A stretch of DNA of 64,000 nt from IMG/VR virus record IMGVR_UViG_3300033153_002115, positions 1 to 64,000 of that record. One strand, given 5' to 3'. Positions 49,901 to 58,200 of the stretch are shown here, piece after piece. The notes below the pieces were generated by a model, which worked only from the letters and a program-made list of their open reading frames with translations, was not told the DNA's origin and did not search any database. Within the stretch, counting starts at the first letter, position 1. Every line of letters begins with the position of its first letter. The stretch is from a virus. The position numbers were made by a program, and so were the translations under genes.

Positions 49901-52113
49901 GTGACTTTGATAAAAGTACCTTTTTAATGCAGTATTACCAACATAATATTAATATGGTAAATGAGTACCCTTATGGTTCTCTGGAAGCTGTAAATGGCGG
50001 CTTCGCATTGATGGAAGAAGAGGCACCCGCTGCGATAGTCACGCAAATTCCAGGAGAAGAAAAAGGAATGTATGAGACTGTATTATTAGTAAGGAACGAA
50101 AAACTAAGTATTTACGAACCAGTAGAAATATATACAGGAGAAACATCTAGGTATAACGCGAATATACAAGTAGAAGTACCTAACCCTAATCCGGTTTATG
50201 AAGATGTAGAACAAAACTCAGGAACTTTACTTACAAGACTTGTAGATAATAAACCTAGTACTTTAGAGCATCTATATAATTTAATAGACACTGAAAACCT
50301 ACCTACGTCTACAGCTATTTTGTTGGATAACCTTAAAAAAATACCTTCTAGTGGAGTTACTGTGAAGTATGTAGACACTCCGCCAGATGCCGGAGGTTTA
50401 CTAGAAGCAGATTATAATACAGCAACACGTACTCTTACTATTAATTTGTATGCGTTAAAACTAGAGAATGCGAAAGATAGCGAAGCTGTAGTAGCTATAT
50501 TACATGAACACATGCATGACCTTACATCTGGTGCTATACAAAATCATTTTGCTGCAGGTTCTGCCAGTAAAACTGTAGGGCAAGCTATAGATAATGTAGA
50601 TACTTTCTTGCAAGAACAATTGACGGGAGTATTTGACAGTGATCAGGCTTTAGACTTCGAGAATTTTCTTTTAGCTCAGTATACAGCATTAGATGTTGAC
50701 ACTTTAAAAAGAATAAGAGAGGCCACAACTAATGAGCACATATATAATAATATAATTCCAGCAGCTATAGCACATGTAGACGGTACAGAGGTATTAGATA
50801 AAGGGCAATTGGCAGCTATGAGTGATGCATTAGGTAATGTAACTAGAAACGGTAATTTTGATTATTATTATGCTATGTCTAGTATATATGAATTTATGGC
50901 TGTAACTCCATCTAATTTAGAAGCTATACAAGATAAATTGGACGGTAAACGGTATAAGTCTTTAATAGTACAGTTCTTCGCCGATTTATTTAAAAGTTTA
51001 GGGGTAACAGAAGACATTAAAGGGTTATTAAATGACATCTATACTGTAGCTAATATTACGCCTACCTCACTAGAACAAGAGACTGGTAATGAACGTTCTA
51101 TATTACATGGAACAAATACATATGATTACAGTATAGATGAAGATGCTTTTAAATGTTGTGAAGGAAAGCTGACTACTTTGGAGAAAGAGCCATTATTATA
51201 TAAAGAACTGACTCGTAATATGTACGAAAAGTACAGAAGTAAACCAGAAACAAGAGAGTGGTTTGACATTAGCTTGGAAGATATAATGGCGAATATAGAA
51301 ACTAGAGATAGTTTACCTGTACCTATGAGAGTTTATCCTGAACAAGGTGTATATGGTCTTGCTTTAATAGAAAACGAGCTAGCTACTAATGGTAAATTAC
51401 AACAACGTCATATAGATAGGTATATCGATGCGATAAACTTTTTAAAAGAGAGTATAGGTATAGACCAAAGCACTTCACAAAAAAAGGTGTCTAAAGAAGG
51501 TATAGGGGAAAAGGGAGATGAAAAAGTACAACCTAAAGTATCTTATTCGGATAATAGTAAGTTAAACACGTATATGGCAAATATGTCTCAATACGCTACT
51601 AGCTCTAGAGGAACTAATAACTTATCAGTTAAATTAAAAGAAACTAAGGATTTAGGTAAACTTACAGACCAGGCTACATTCAATAAACTAAAAGAAGCAG
51701 GTAAGACTTTAATTGAAAAATGTGGTGGAGTAATTCGTTCAGGAAAGAAATGGCAAATCGTAAATGGTAAGTCCACGTACAACGCTAAGAACGGATTATC
51801 TATAGCTAAAACACCTACTAGTACTAAACCCGGTAAATGGGCTGCTGTACAAGCTAAAAATGGTTATTCTCATGAATATGGTTCTGTAACCAGAGCGACC
51901 AGAAAATTAAGTAATAATAAGTGGTCTAAAGTGGTTAAATTAAAGGGGCCAAGTCATGCTCAAGGTGGGATAGATCTTACCATCAATAATGGTAAAGTAT
52001 CATATTCTAAAGGAGGTACAATATTAAAGGCTGCACATGGTATGTTTATAGCTGCGGATGGACTTACTATTCCACCTGATGAAAAACCTGCTAGATACTA
52101 CAGGTTATCGTAA
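43942..52113 (+). CDS. Virion RNA polymerase (crAss-like) with embedded HExxH protease motif
   Basis: The 2723-residue product carries the metal-binding DxDxD of double-psi beta-barrel RNA polymerases, D1380-F-D-V-D1384, in the context MGSDFDVDKLYGYMF, preceded by FRIPTQLQQS. The crAss-like phage phi14:2 packages a polymerase of this type that transcribes early genes after injection. Separately, residues 2184-2196 read AILHEHMHDLTSG (His2188, Glu2189, His2192), a zincin motif, and a later YEFMA segment could give the third ligand. The last 80 residues contain GPSHAQGGIDL, also seen in the 34984 product. The protease could process virion proteins. It is longer than phi14:2's enzyme, so extra domains are fused. 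Confidence 0.88.
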   Translation: MAACNTEEQLFLTQELYNKIVETHSDLQIEGLTFAEQREIVSFISNKMYKEAQVPDQKYTLADVKVYILKTISDIVDKNSSSIAGLTATTESAEEFKDTVNAYKKVNNTLGKVTDTKNLEKLIGISRVYLSNIQGITVVDEGVPFIETAEIDISKVYSNYGEVDAERTTFNDNFSLQLDSKEKIGGKLRSFLTFVKRKRFRRSGKAIDVTTFFGTEEYVPYQEVYNELHRLLEGVYPTETKLIARLKEQYEEAKATKNNSLAWLGDMITGLEAADQTTKRMFVRDMAKHKATMEYVYFEGYTNYEGDYKTRLTIANDNSSTAGNRLLRSWQTAHMKSSVVDGGGFYDIQKIVPHINKLDALKNKSTFRPTEAKIAISNALEDVGILIPETFLDAIIEGKITLYGGNREIYDTGYDITGAIVRDLKTISGEQVQVGDDIKTKADNKWISSSFLKSLATNAAKFNKNEFGNVFRVADKLVYTYTANHHLYNKVRDLKENKNLLDSLGNTSFSEYSLYRDLLIKEESPFKDWFDMTYVSLATILKKTQNGYRRSDGYTTLPDVDLEITKIAHAFRNSHKFTETFGQDGTGNSIDIKVSKGTNILPTISDKTRVVTLNGYTFHITNYDSSIQEKNDAPDTAIEDKENPFFISAAGINLYYNTVVMAEISRIAESSNQEFLDKLDLKTEGKGTSYKGDLFYLTPYLNTMAFNAAGAVVSPDTEGAKLLIDMIVDGDNIALYQEHIKAAVRKDLETKAQDRYDEWASYGLIKGDHLKHMNDVSSYESGLDGGDGSPIFAMEAAMSITFSEEMNNANAFQLILGDPAQYFKKDVKGTYGNITKRLASVVAPGDEADYSDEPTYLQVFMNDMVTPSKAIDSIMQTLDGVKYNTYLSWVDKVNTWEKENPAVEEYPEDIENLLDKINNLKSLAYTEIESTDAQEYLTWKTHLKEMLRYGELTDEEHKEIYDIIDSGEELKGDKLDKVLGPRKPVYANTELQEVAGGRYFYRNTYIKSSTFPLLPQLVKKLQIEKLADAMEKLEADESKIAKRPMSVRAAYKTAAKVGFPENGAEVFNSDGTVKDDLDLRSSARELQSSGLRIQQAVPYKKTKRNIKKGSQEAKLLFANMLAKQFKFEGKSISGLELQELYTATYHELYKLGFEQLKKVLLTDPTVEGPKAALDYSKLSELLLSELDARKEESKPLRDGLQVNEKIGKFDMPLWQSEYADKYMALLNSVIQNNVLQQKVRGDSYVLGSEEGFIAWEEGGKEKTKKIKGIIYAEGYDETVGLLPQRTDPNTGEVLPAQILLPMKYEDDKGNLIEPSKLVDPETNRLDLSKLPAELRETFTFRIPTQLQQSMAYAEVVGFLPTAVGNLVIAPKDFVVQMGSDFDVDKLYGYMFSTKYVDGKLEKVPYASYEKYIKELIKYEALITETKDRKELKEHKKQLKGLTKDFKSGLQNRILDIHKTVMLDPQTQKQILKPLEADSRGFSKTAEFVDNVNSSRQEGIDSVISHRYNKKKLKEGNAGNDAIAIFSSDSIFNALAQGKELVVGEKVPGEPWKNITVEFGNKYSISKGEIGLDYSLKKGSEKTPADMISATQTLAVDNAVLESMAKINMTTETSGVYSLLHMLGFEDDITANFMSQPILFDYVQMLRNSRGMFAKFDPNSEDKILSALINKYDTKRQYKSKEHAKLADFKSQDAEVHLQDMIQRREAYGDNYGLVQLAILEKYRALEEDALKLTSLKRLSNIDSKGLNKNIYVTKEQLTTANKLEKHPVKNADKLLGKYTGTHGRQLAAPTTLAGFDVIYGVKFSVDTFGEEFIETSNDFEFGSIVKTVERTLGRDLSDADLYELRNNIVHYTHSMLKGKDTARLRDLLMHNIDEGSLYANLLKLQNTKFGRLNPLMKSISIDKQEGEPLIVNYERVSGDKSNDTEVYMGLVDMLKHNVALENGVIPSQVAQQLIYYSLLKGGRKGTSFKKFIPVDVLKEILDPNAASDFDKSTFLMQYYQHNINMVNEYPYGSLEAVNGGFALMEEEAPAAIVTQIPGEEKGMYETVLLVRNEKLSIYEPVEIYTGETSRYNANIQVEVPNPNPVYEDVEQNSGTLLTRLVDNKPSTLEHLYNLIDTENLPTSTAILLDNLKKIPSSGVTVKYVDTPPDAGGLLEADYNTATRTLTINLYALKLENAKDSEAVVAILHEHMHDLTSGAIQNHFAAGSASKTVGQAIDNVDTFLQEQLTGVFDSDQALDFENFLLAQYTALDVDTLKRIREATTNEHIYNNIIPAAIAHVDGTEVLDKGQLAAMSDALGNVTRNGNFDYYYAMSSIYEFMAVTPSNLEAIQDKLDGKRYKSLIVQFFADLFKSLGVTEDIKGLLNDIYTVANITPTSLEQETGNERSILHGTNTYDYSIDEDAFKCCEGKLTTLEKEPLLYKELTRNMYEKYRSKPETREWFDISLEDIMANIETRDSLPVPMRVYPEQGVYGLALIENELATNGKLQQRHIDRYIDAINFLKESIGIDQSTSQKKVSKEGIGEKGDEKVQPKVSYSDNSKLNTYMANMSQYATSSRGTNNLSVKLKETKDLGKLTDQATFNKLKEAGKTLIEKCGGVIRSGKKWQIVNGKSTYNAKNGLSIAKTPTSTKPGKWAAVQAKNGYSHEYGSVTRATRKLSNNKWSKVVKLKGPSHAQGGIDLTINNGKVSYSKGGTILKAAHGMFIAADGLTIPPDEKPARYYRLS

Positions 52114-52498
52114 TAGATCTGCGGAATTATTAGCTAAAAATAAAGACTTGAATTTTATACGTAGAATAAACGAAGGTAATGATTTAACCCTTGATTTTGT
52201 TGATAATGAAGGTAAACCGGCTAGTGGTACTCATTATATGGCTAACGATAAGTATGACGGGAAACAGTACGTATACCCAACGATAGTGCAAAAACCGGGT
52301 AAAAAGGAATTAGAGCACCTAAAAGAAAAAGCTTTTGATTATGCTATCGAGACAGGAGAATATATAGATGCTGGAGAAGACCCAGACTTTGCGCTATATT
52401 TTGCTAGTGCTGGGTATAAACAAAATTTTCCTGAAGATGTGTATAACGAAGCAGTACAAAACTATATAGATAACACAAACATCAAAAAGAAAGAATAA
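52058..52498 (+). CDS. Small phage structural domain protein, possibly frameshift extension of the polymerase
   Basis: The frame overlaps the polymerase end by 56 nt in the +1 frame. From residue about 16 it shows a pattern common in phage virion proteins: NRSAELLAKNKDLNFIRRI, then SGTHYMAN, VYPTIVQKPG and FDYAIETGEYID, ending in ALYFASAGY. The N-terminal 15 residues look like noise, so the start could be ATG 52079 or another codon, or the domain may be reached by a +1 frameshift from the polymerase. Confidence 0.6.
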   Translation: MDLLFHLMKNLLDTTGYRNRSAELLAKNKDLNFIRRINEGNDLTLDFVDNEGKPASGTHYMANDKYDGKQYVYPTIVQKPGKKELEHLKEKAFDYAIETGEYIDAGEDPDFALYFASAGYKQNFPEDVYNEAVQNYIDNTNIKKKE

Positions 52499-52503
52499 TT
52501 TTG

Positions 52504-52511
52504 TAACTTTG
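52504..52511 (+). promoter_or_regulatory. Promoter -7 element before 697-aa virion protein
   Basis: TAACTTTG matches TAnnTTTG and ends 16 nt before the ATG at 52528. No clear TTTG was found 20 nt upstream, so strength is uncertain. Confidence 0.4.
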
Positions 52512-52527
52512 TATAAAATATAATACT

Positions 52528-54621
52528 ATGAAAGTAAAAGCGGAAGGAAAAGAGTTTATACTACGTAATGAAGTAGGTGATATGGCTATTATACCTAAAG
52601 CATTAGGTGGACGTATCCAACAATTACTTGATGTAGGAAATAACGAAGAGATAGATAATATCGTAAATAGTTTACCTTCCTCTGAAGACTATGCTGAAGA
52701 TGGTAGTTTATATATTGGTGGTAAGCCTACTGAAGAGAAACCTAAAGGATTCTTTGGTACTGTAGACGAAACTATAGCTAAATACGCTAAGAAACCAAAA
52801 AGGTTTACTGAAGAAGAGTATGCGGATAAAATAAAACAGTTAAATAAAGATGTTGAATATTATACTGGTGTAAGTGATGATTATAAAACTAGGTATGAAA
52901 AATCTGACAAGTATGATGATAAGTCTACTGAAAATTACTATAGAGGTAAAGTGTCCGATAGAAACATACAGCTTCAGAAACTTAATAAAGACTACCCTGA
53001 ATATAATAATGAGTACGCTTATGGTGGTACAATAGATCCTCCTACCAATGACCCAGTAACAGAAAAAGAAGTTATAGAACAAGGAAGGCAATTGGATCCT
53101 TATCAAACACAAGCTGCTCAAAAGTCGTTTGGTACGTCTTATGATTATGTTTCAGGTGCACTAGGGGATGCGTCTTCTACATTAGAAGATAGAGATAGAG
53201 GGTATGGTTTTAATGCACAACGTGATAATACTTTTGCTAAAAGTTTTAATGCTTCCATTGCAAATAAGACACCATATGTAGGTACAGGCGAAGAGACAAT
53301 GTTTACTTTGAATCCTGGAAGAGATATGGTTGTAGATAAATCTAATCCTAATATAAACCCAAGTTTAAAACCTGGAGGTAGAGAATATAACGTAAGTGTA
53401 AATGCTTATAGAGAAAATCCTGGAGCATATAGTGATATAATAAATAGTACTGCTGGTTTAGATCAGTTCAATGAATACCTTGGTGTTAACCAAAAAGCTT
53501 ATGGTGGGCCTATCAAAGCTGAGGCAGGTCTTAGCGTAAAGGGTGGGGGTAAAAAAAAAGTTCAGCAACAAAATTTTGAAGCTTCTCAAAAACAACAGAC
53601 GGGTTTATTTGAAAAAATGAAAAGTATGTTTAAAAGCGAACCTACTGAATTAAATGTACCTGAAGTTAGTAATGAACCTATGTCTGAAGAAGACATGATT
53701 CCATCTATAACAGAGTTTGGTAAAGAAGAAGTATCTATACCTAAATCTATTTATACTTCAAGAAAAAAGTTAGAGATTGAAGATAAAAAAGATATGGAAG
53801 TGTTTCTTGATTGGGATGAGAGAGCAGAAAGAGATGAAGAAGGAGACTATAAAAAAGATGATAAAGGGAACTATATAACTCCTTATGAGATGTCAGGAAA
53901 ATATGGGATTCACCCTAAAATACAAGGGTGTATGGGTTCTGGTTGTCGTGTAAGAGATAGAGTACTTAATGATTTACCGGGATATTATGAAGTAAGAAGT
54001 GGCTCTAAGTACGGTAATATAGAAAGTATTAGTACAGGACAAAAAGGTAAAACCAATAAAGATTTTTATGGGCCAGATACTTGGGAAAGTCCGCAAGCTT
54101 TAAAGCATTTAGGTTTGGCTGATTATGTATTTGCAACAGGAAATAAAGTTACAGATTATGAAGACTCTAAAGCAGGTAGGTTAAAATTTAATAAAGAAGC
54201 TGGTAAATACAGAGAGGAATTTCTAAAAGATGAAGGTTGGAACAAAGTTTCTCCAGGTGATATACTTACTCATGGTACAGCAGAAGGTGTAAAAGAAGGT
54301 TCTTATACTAATAGAGGGGATAAAACTACTATTAAATACAAAGATGGATCTACAGAAGAAATCGATGTAGATAATAGAGAAAGACATACTTCTAATGTAT
54401 TAAGTTATGAAGAAAATGGAAATATGAATGTGTATAATTACGGAAATTATTATACTGTAGGTTATGCTAAAGGAGCTACACATACACCAGAAGAGTATTT
54501 TAAAGAAAAAGATGTTAATAGAGTTACAAGGATTAAAGCTACCGGAGATTGGTCTAAAAATAGGTTAGATAGGATTGCAAAGCACAATAGAGCAATGCAA
54601 CCTACCAAACCAAAAAATTAA
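52528..54621 (+). CDS. Virion protein with possible Cys/His peptidase domain
   Basis: The 697-residue product has a low-complexity N-terminal 380 residues with Gly-rich patches (AYGGTID, AYGGPIK), then a distinct domain. In the latter, Cys468 in QGCMGSGC, a GDILTHG turn near residue 585 and His620 in RHTSNVLSYEENG follow the Cys...GD...H order of NlpC/CHAP-type peptidoglycan hydrolases. This would give the virion an enzyme for cell-wall entry. The call is from motif order only. Its stop overlaps that of the opposite-strand M23 gene. Confidence 0.5.
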   Translation: MKVKAEGKEFILRNEVGDMAIIPKALGGRIQQLLDVGNNEEIDNIVNSLPSSEDYAEDGSLYIGGKPTEEKPKGFFGTVDETIAKYAKKPKRFTEEEYADKIKQLNKDVEYYTGVSDDYKTRYEKSDKYDDKSTENYYRGKVSDRNIQLQKLNKDYPEYNNEYAYGGTIDPPTNDPVTEKEVIEQGRQLDPYQTQAAQKSFGTSYDYVSGALGDASSTLEDRDRGYGFNAQRDNTFAKSFNASIANKTPYVGTGEETMFTLNPGRDMVVDKSNPNINPSLKPGGREYNVSVNAYRENPGAYSDIINSTAGLDQFNEYLGVNQKAYGGPIKAEAGLSVKGGGKKKVQQQNFEASQKQQTGLFEKMKSMFKSEPTELNVPEVSNEPMSEEDMIPSITEFGKEEVSIPKSIYTSRKKLEIEDKKDMEVFLDWDERAERDEEGDYKKDDKGNYITPYEMSGKYGIHPKIQGCMGSGCRVRDRVLNDLPGYYEVRSGSKYGNIESISTGQKGKTNKDFYGPDTWESPQALKHLGLADYVFATGNKVTDYEDSKAGRLKFNKEAGKYREEFLKDEGWNKVSPGDILTHGTAEGVKEGSYTNRGDKTTIKYKDGSTEEIDVDNRERHTSNVLSYEENGNMNVYNYGNYYTVGYAKGATHTPEEYFKEKDVNRVTRIKATGDWSKNRLDRIAKHNRAMQPTKPKN

Positions 54622-55193
54622 TCGTATAGAGTCTCTGGAAGTTTACCGGCATAAGGGATAATAGTTAAAGGATCTATTTCACCTCTACATTCACCATAAC
54701 CACCTAGTCCGTTTTTAAAACACAGGTTAAAAGTTATTTCAAAATGTAAGTGGGCTAAATGAGTCCCTTCTTTGCCTATTGTGGCGATTGGTTCCCCCTT
54801 TTCGACAAAATCCCCTTCTCTACTAAAAACTGTATCACAATGAAAATATATAGCCTTTATAATACCAGCATGATATTTATGTAATACTGAAAGATGACAA
54901 GTAGATTCTGCATAGTCTACTATTCCATGCCCTATGGAGTAGATAGTATCCCCTAAATCAGAGTCACCTCCAGGAAAACCACTTATATCCAAACCTAAGT
55001 GTTCATCTGTGTTTTGAAAACCTTGTGCTATATAATAGCCATGTCCTACAGAATCTCCACAAGGGAATCTAAAGGTTTCATTGTATGGCAAACGGGAGCC
55101 TTTTTTCATATGAGGGAGTCTTGTTAATTGTAACTGACTAGCCGCATTTATAGTAAATAAGCTCAGCATCGAGATAATTAATAATTGTTTCAT
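54618..55193 (-). CDS. Secreted M23 (LytM-type) metallopeptidase
   Basis: The 191-residue product starts with a Sec signal peptide (MKQLLIISMLSLFTINAASQ). The M23 zinc site is complete: His65 and Asp69 in EHLGLD, and His148/His150 in AHLHFE; His118 is a further candidate. M23 enzymes cut peptidoglycan cross-bridges. It is the only reverse-strand gene within the late region, and its stop codon overlaps that of the convergent neighbour. With a signal peptide it could reach the periplasm without a holin. Confidence 0.85.
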   Translation of the reverse strand: MKQLLIISMLSLFTINAASQLQLTRLPHMKKGSRLPYNETFRFPCGDSVGHGYYIAQGFQNTDEHLGLDISGFPGGDSDLGDTIYSIGHGIVDYAESTCHLSVLHKYHAGIIKAIYFHCDTVFSREGDFVEKGEPIATIGKEGTHLAHLHFEITFNLCFKNGLGGYGECRGEIDPLTIIPYAGKLPETLYD

Positions 55194-55204
55194 TTACGTG
55201 AATT

Positions 55205-55234
55205 TTAAAAATTAGACATAATTCAGTACATTTG
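55205..55234 (+). promoter_or_regulatory. Promoter upstream of the 1582-aa cargo gene
   Basis: TACATTTG at 55227-55234 is a perfect TAnnTTTG box, 23 nt before the ATG at 55258. A TTTT about 20 nt upstream may act as a weak -33. It restores transcription after the reverse-strand gene. Confidence 0.55.
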
Positions 55235-55257
55235 TACTAAACATTAATATAAATAAT

Positions 55258-58200
55258 ATGCAGTGTTTAAATATTAATCTACCGAGCATAAGAAAAAACC
55301 TAGATGACCTGACTAAATTGACAGGTGATAAAGAAGTAGCTTATGCAACCTTAGCTAGTAATAATGGTTATACAATGAAACAGACCATGACTGGTAAAGT
55401 TTCTTCTCTGTATAACGAATTGGAAGCTATTTCTAATATACCAGAAGAAGCAGAGATTCTAAAAATGAATGTGCATTCTTCGGAATTCATAGAAAAATTT
55501 GGTGATTGGCGAAATTTAAAACAAGGTAGGTTGAACACAGACAACGAACCAAAGTTGTTTACCGAAACCGGTAAATATTATTACATAGGTGAAAAGAATA
55601 AACGTATTTCGATTAAAGTAAATAAACCTGCATCTTTTAAAAAAGTAGCCCCACTTACAAGTGAAGAGACAAATAATGCGTTAAAAAAGCAATACACTAA
55701 AGATACAGAAGGGCCAATAAAGAAAGGATCCTTTGTATCATTCAAAAGTAAAGACGGAGGTATTACTGATGCCATGGTGTATAAAGTAAATCCTAATGGG
55801 TCATTCAATTTATTTAACACTACAACAGTTACCAAAGATCATATCGGTATTTTACAAAACAAAACCCCTAGACAACTTACTAAAAAGGGGGACTATCATA
55901 CCATAGGTGGAGCTAAAGGTAAACCAGAAGTGTTAGTATTATACGCAAATAAAGACCGTAAAGAACCTCTAATACTTAATATAAAAGATAAGATTAGTGT
56001 TAATAAACAATCTTCTAACATACAACAAAACTATATAGACGCTGCTGTACAGTATGGTCTATCTAAGGAACCTACTATAAAACCTACTGAAACAGTAGAA
56101 ACTAAACCGTTACATACAGATAAAGATAAAGTCTTCGTACATGCCGAAAATGTACAGGAAGTTGATGAAGTTAAAGCAGGCATAGATGAAGATATATCCA
56201 ATGGTGTGAAAGTATTTATGGTGCTGCCTCCTCAATTCGCGAATCAACACGATATGGCTATATCAGCCTATCTAACTGATATGGATTGGGTATATAATGT
56301 AAATGAAGGTGTGGCTTATTTCGCTAAACCTAAAGCTAAAATACCTACAACAGAATCTCAAAAAGTTCCAGGCCCAACACAATCCTTTTCCAAAAGAACT
56401 CCAGGTACAATTACGGATTCAAAAGGAAACTTACATAAACTTGGTACGTTAGCTGCTAATATGATACAGTTTCTACAAGAGAAGAGACAAGATGCACTAC
56501 CTTATTTGAGACAAGGAAAACAACTAGTAAGTAAAATTGAAAGAGCGTTATTAAAAGCTGTACCGGATGCAACATTATTTATATATAATAAGATTCCAGA
56601 AGTGGTATTGGCTAATAGACAATTGAAAGAACGTATAGCTACAGATTCAAAAGATCCAAGGATACGTCAGGTTACAGGGTCAGATAACATAGACCTATAC
56701 AATAGTTTAATGTATGATTTATATACAGAAACTGTACATAGAGCTATGCAATTAGATCGCAAAGTTCCAGGTAAAGGAGGCTCATTCAATCTACGTAGTG
56801 ATCATATACAAGCTAAACTTAGAAACGATATTAGGAGTTTAGAGGAAAGGAAGCTTAACTTACAAAATACAGGAGCAGCGAATAAGGATATAGATGCTGT
56901 AACAACAGAAATTAACGACATCAATGCTATATTAGAACAAGATGTAGAAGAATACAACCTAAAGACTCTTAAAGATATAGCAAAAACTGACTTAGCAAAA
57001 GCCAGAAGAATACTTGCTAAAGAAAATATAAGTCCTGATGAGTTTGTACGTGCTAAAAACATACTGCAGAATTGGATAGACGTAGGGAATTTTGAGGATA
57101 CAGATAAAAATATATTTCTGGACGAGTCTCAAGCAGTAAATCCGGAAATACAAAAAGACTTTAAAGAGATAGCTAATGAAGCTGAATCAATCAAGGATAC
57201 ATCATTGAACAATAAAGGCAGGAACTTGATAACTAGTAAAATAAGTTCTACTTTAAACAAAGTATTCAACTTTAATGACATAACTAAATTAAAGAATAAA
57301 GTAAACGGTTGGTTTAAAACAGTATTTTCTATAGCTAAAGTGGATAACCCGACTGTAGCTTACATAATGAAAACTATAAACACTGCCGCTAAGAAAGCAG
57401 AAGTAAAAGCTATTACAGAAAGTAATCATTTAGCTGAGTTATATGAGACTTTGCGACAAAAAGGTTTTGATTTTGAGTTGTTTTGGCAAAAAGATAAAGA
57501 TGGTACGGTTACCGGTAATCTGGTTAGTGAATACACTTCTGAATACCTAAAAAGACTACGTAACTTTAAAAGAGGTTACGGTAGACTTTCAGACTATAAA
57601 AATGATAATGTATTTATCGATGTAAGTAGATTAGCAGGAGCTTCAACTCTAGCTATAGAAAAATACGTAGAAGAGTTAACTCCGATTATAGGCAGAGATA
57701 AAGCTATATCTGCTGTAGCAGAAGCCGACATGCTCTTTAAACGGTATATGGAAATAAAAGACCATTATTTAATGGCAGAGTTTGGTGTAGAGAATGAAGA
57801 GGAATTGGAAGCAGGTAGTGAAGAGGCGAGTAGGATGTTACAATGGAAAATACAAAATTCCCCTGCTATACGTGCTGCTGCTATAGATAAAGCGAATACA
57901 GGTACTTTTAACGAGATTCAAGGGGCTGCTGCTGACAGATTCCTGGTAACTGTACCAAAAAAGTTCGATGAAAATGGAAAACCTACTGAACTATACGACG
58001 ATACATTTACGTCTATTACTGAAGACACAGACGCCGCTGCTTTCTATAAGAGAGCTTATGAAATAACTAAAAAAGCAAAAGAACATTTCAATACTAGCGG
58101 TATGACTGAGTATGCTTTAGGTGCTATACAGAATACCATACTAGAAGAATACCAAGAACACGGTATAAAAGAATTTACAAAGAAAACTTTATGGGATAAT

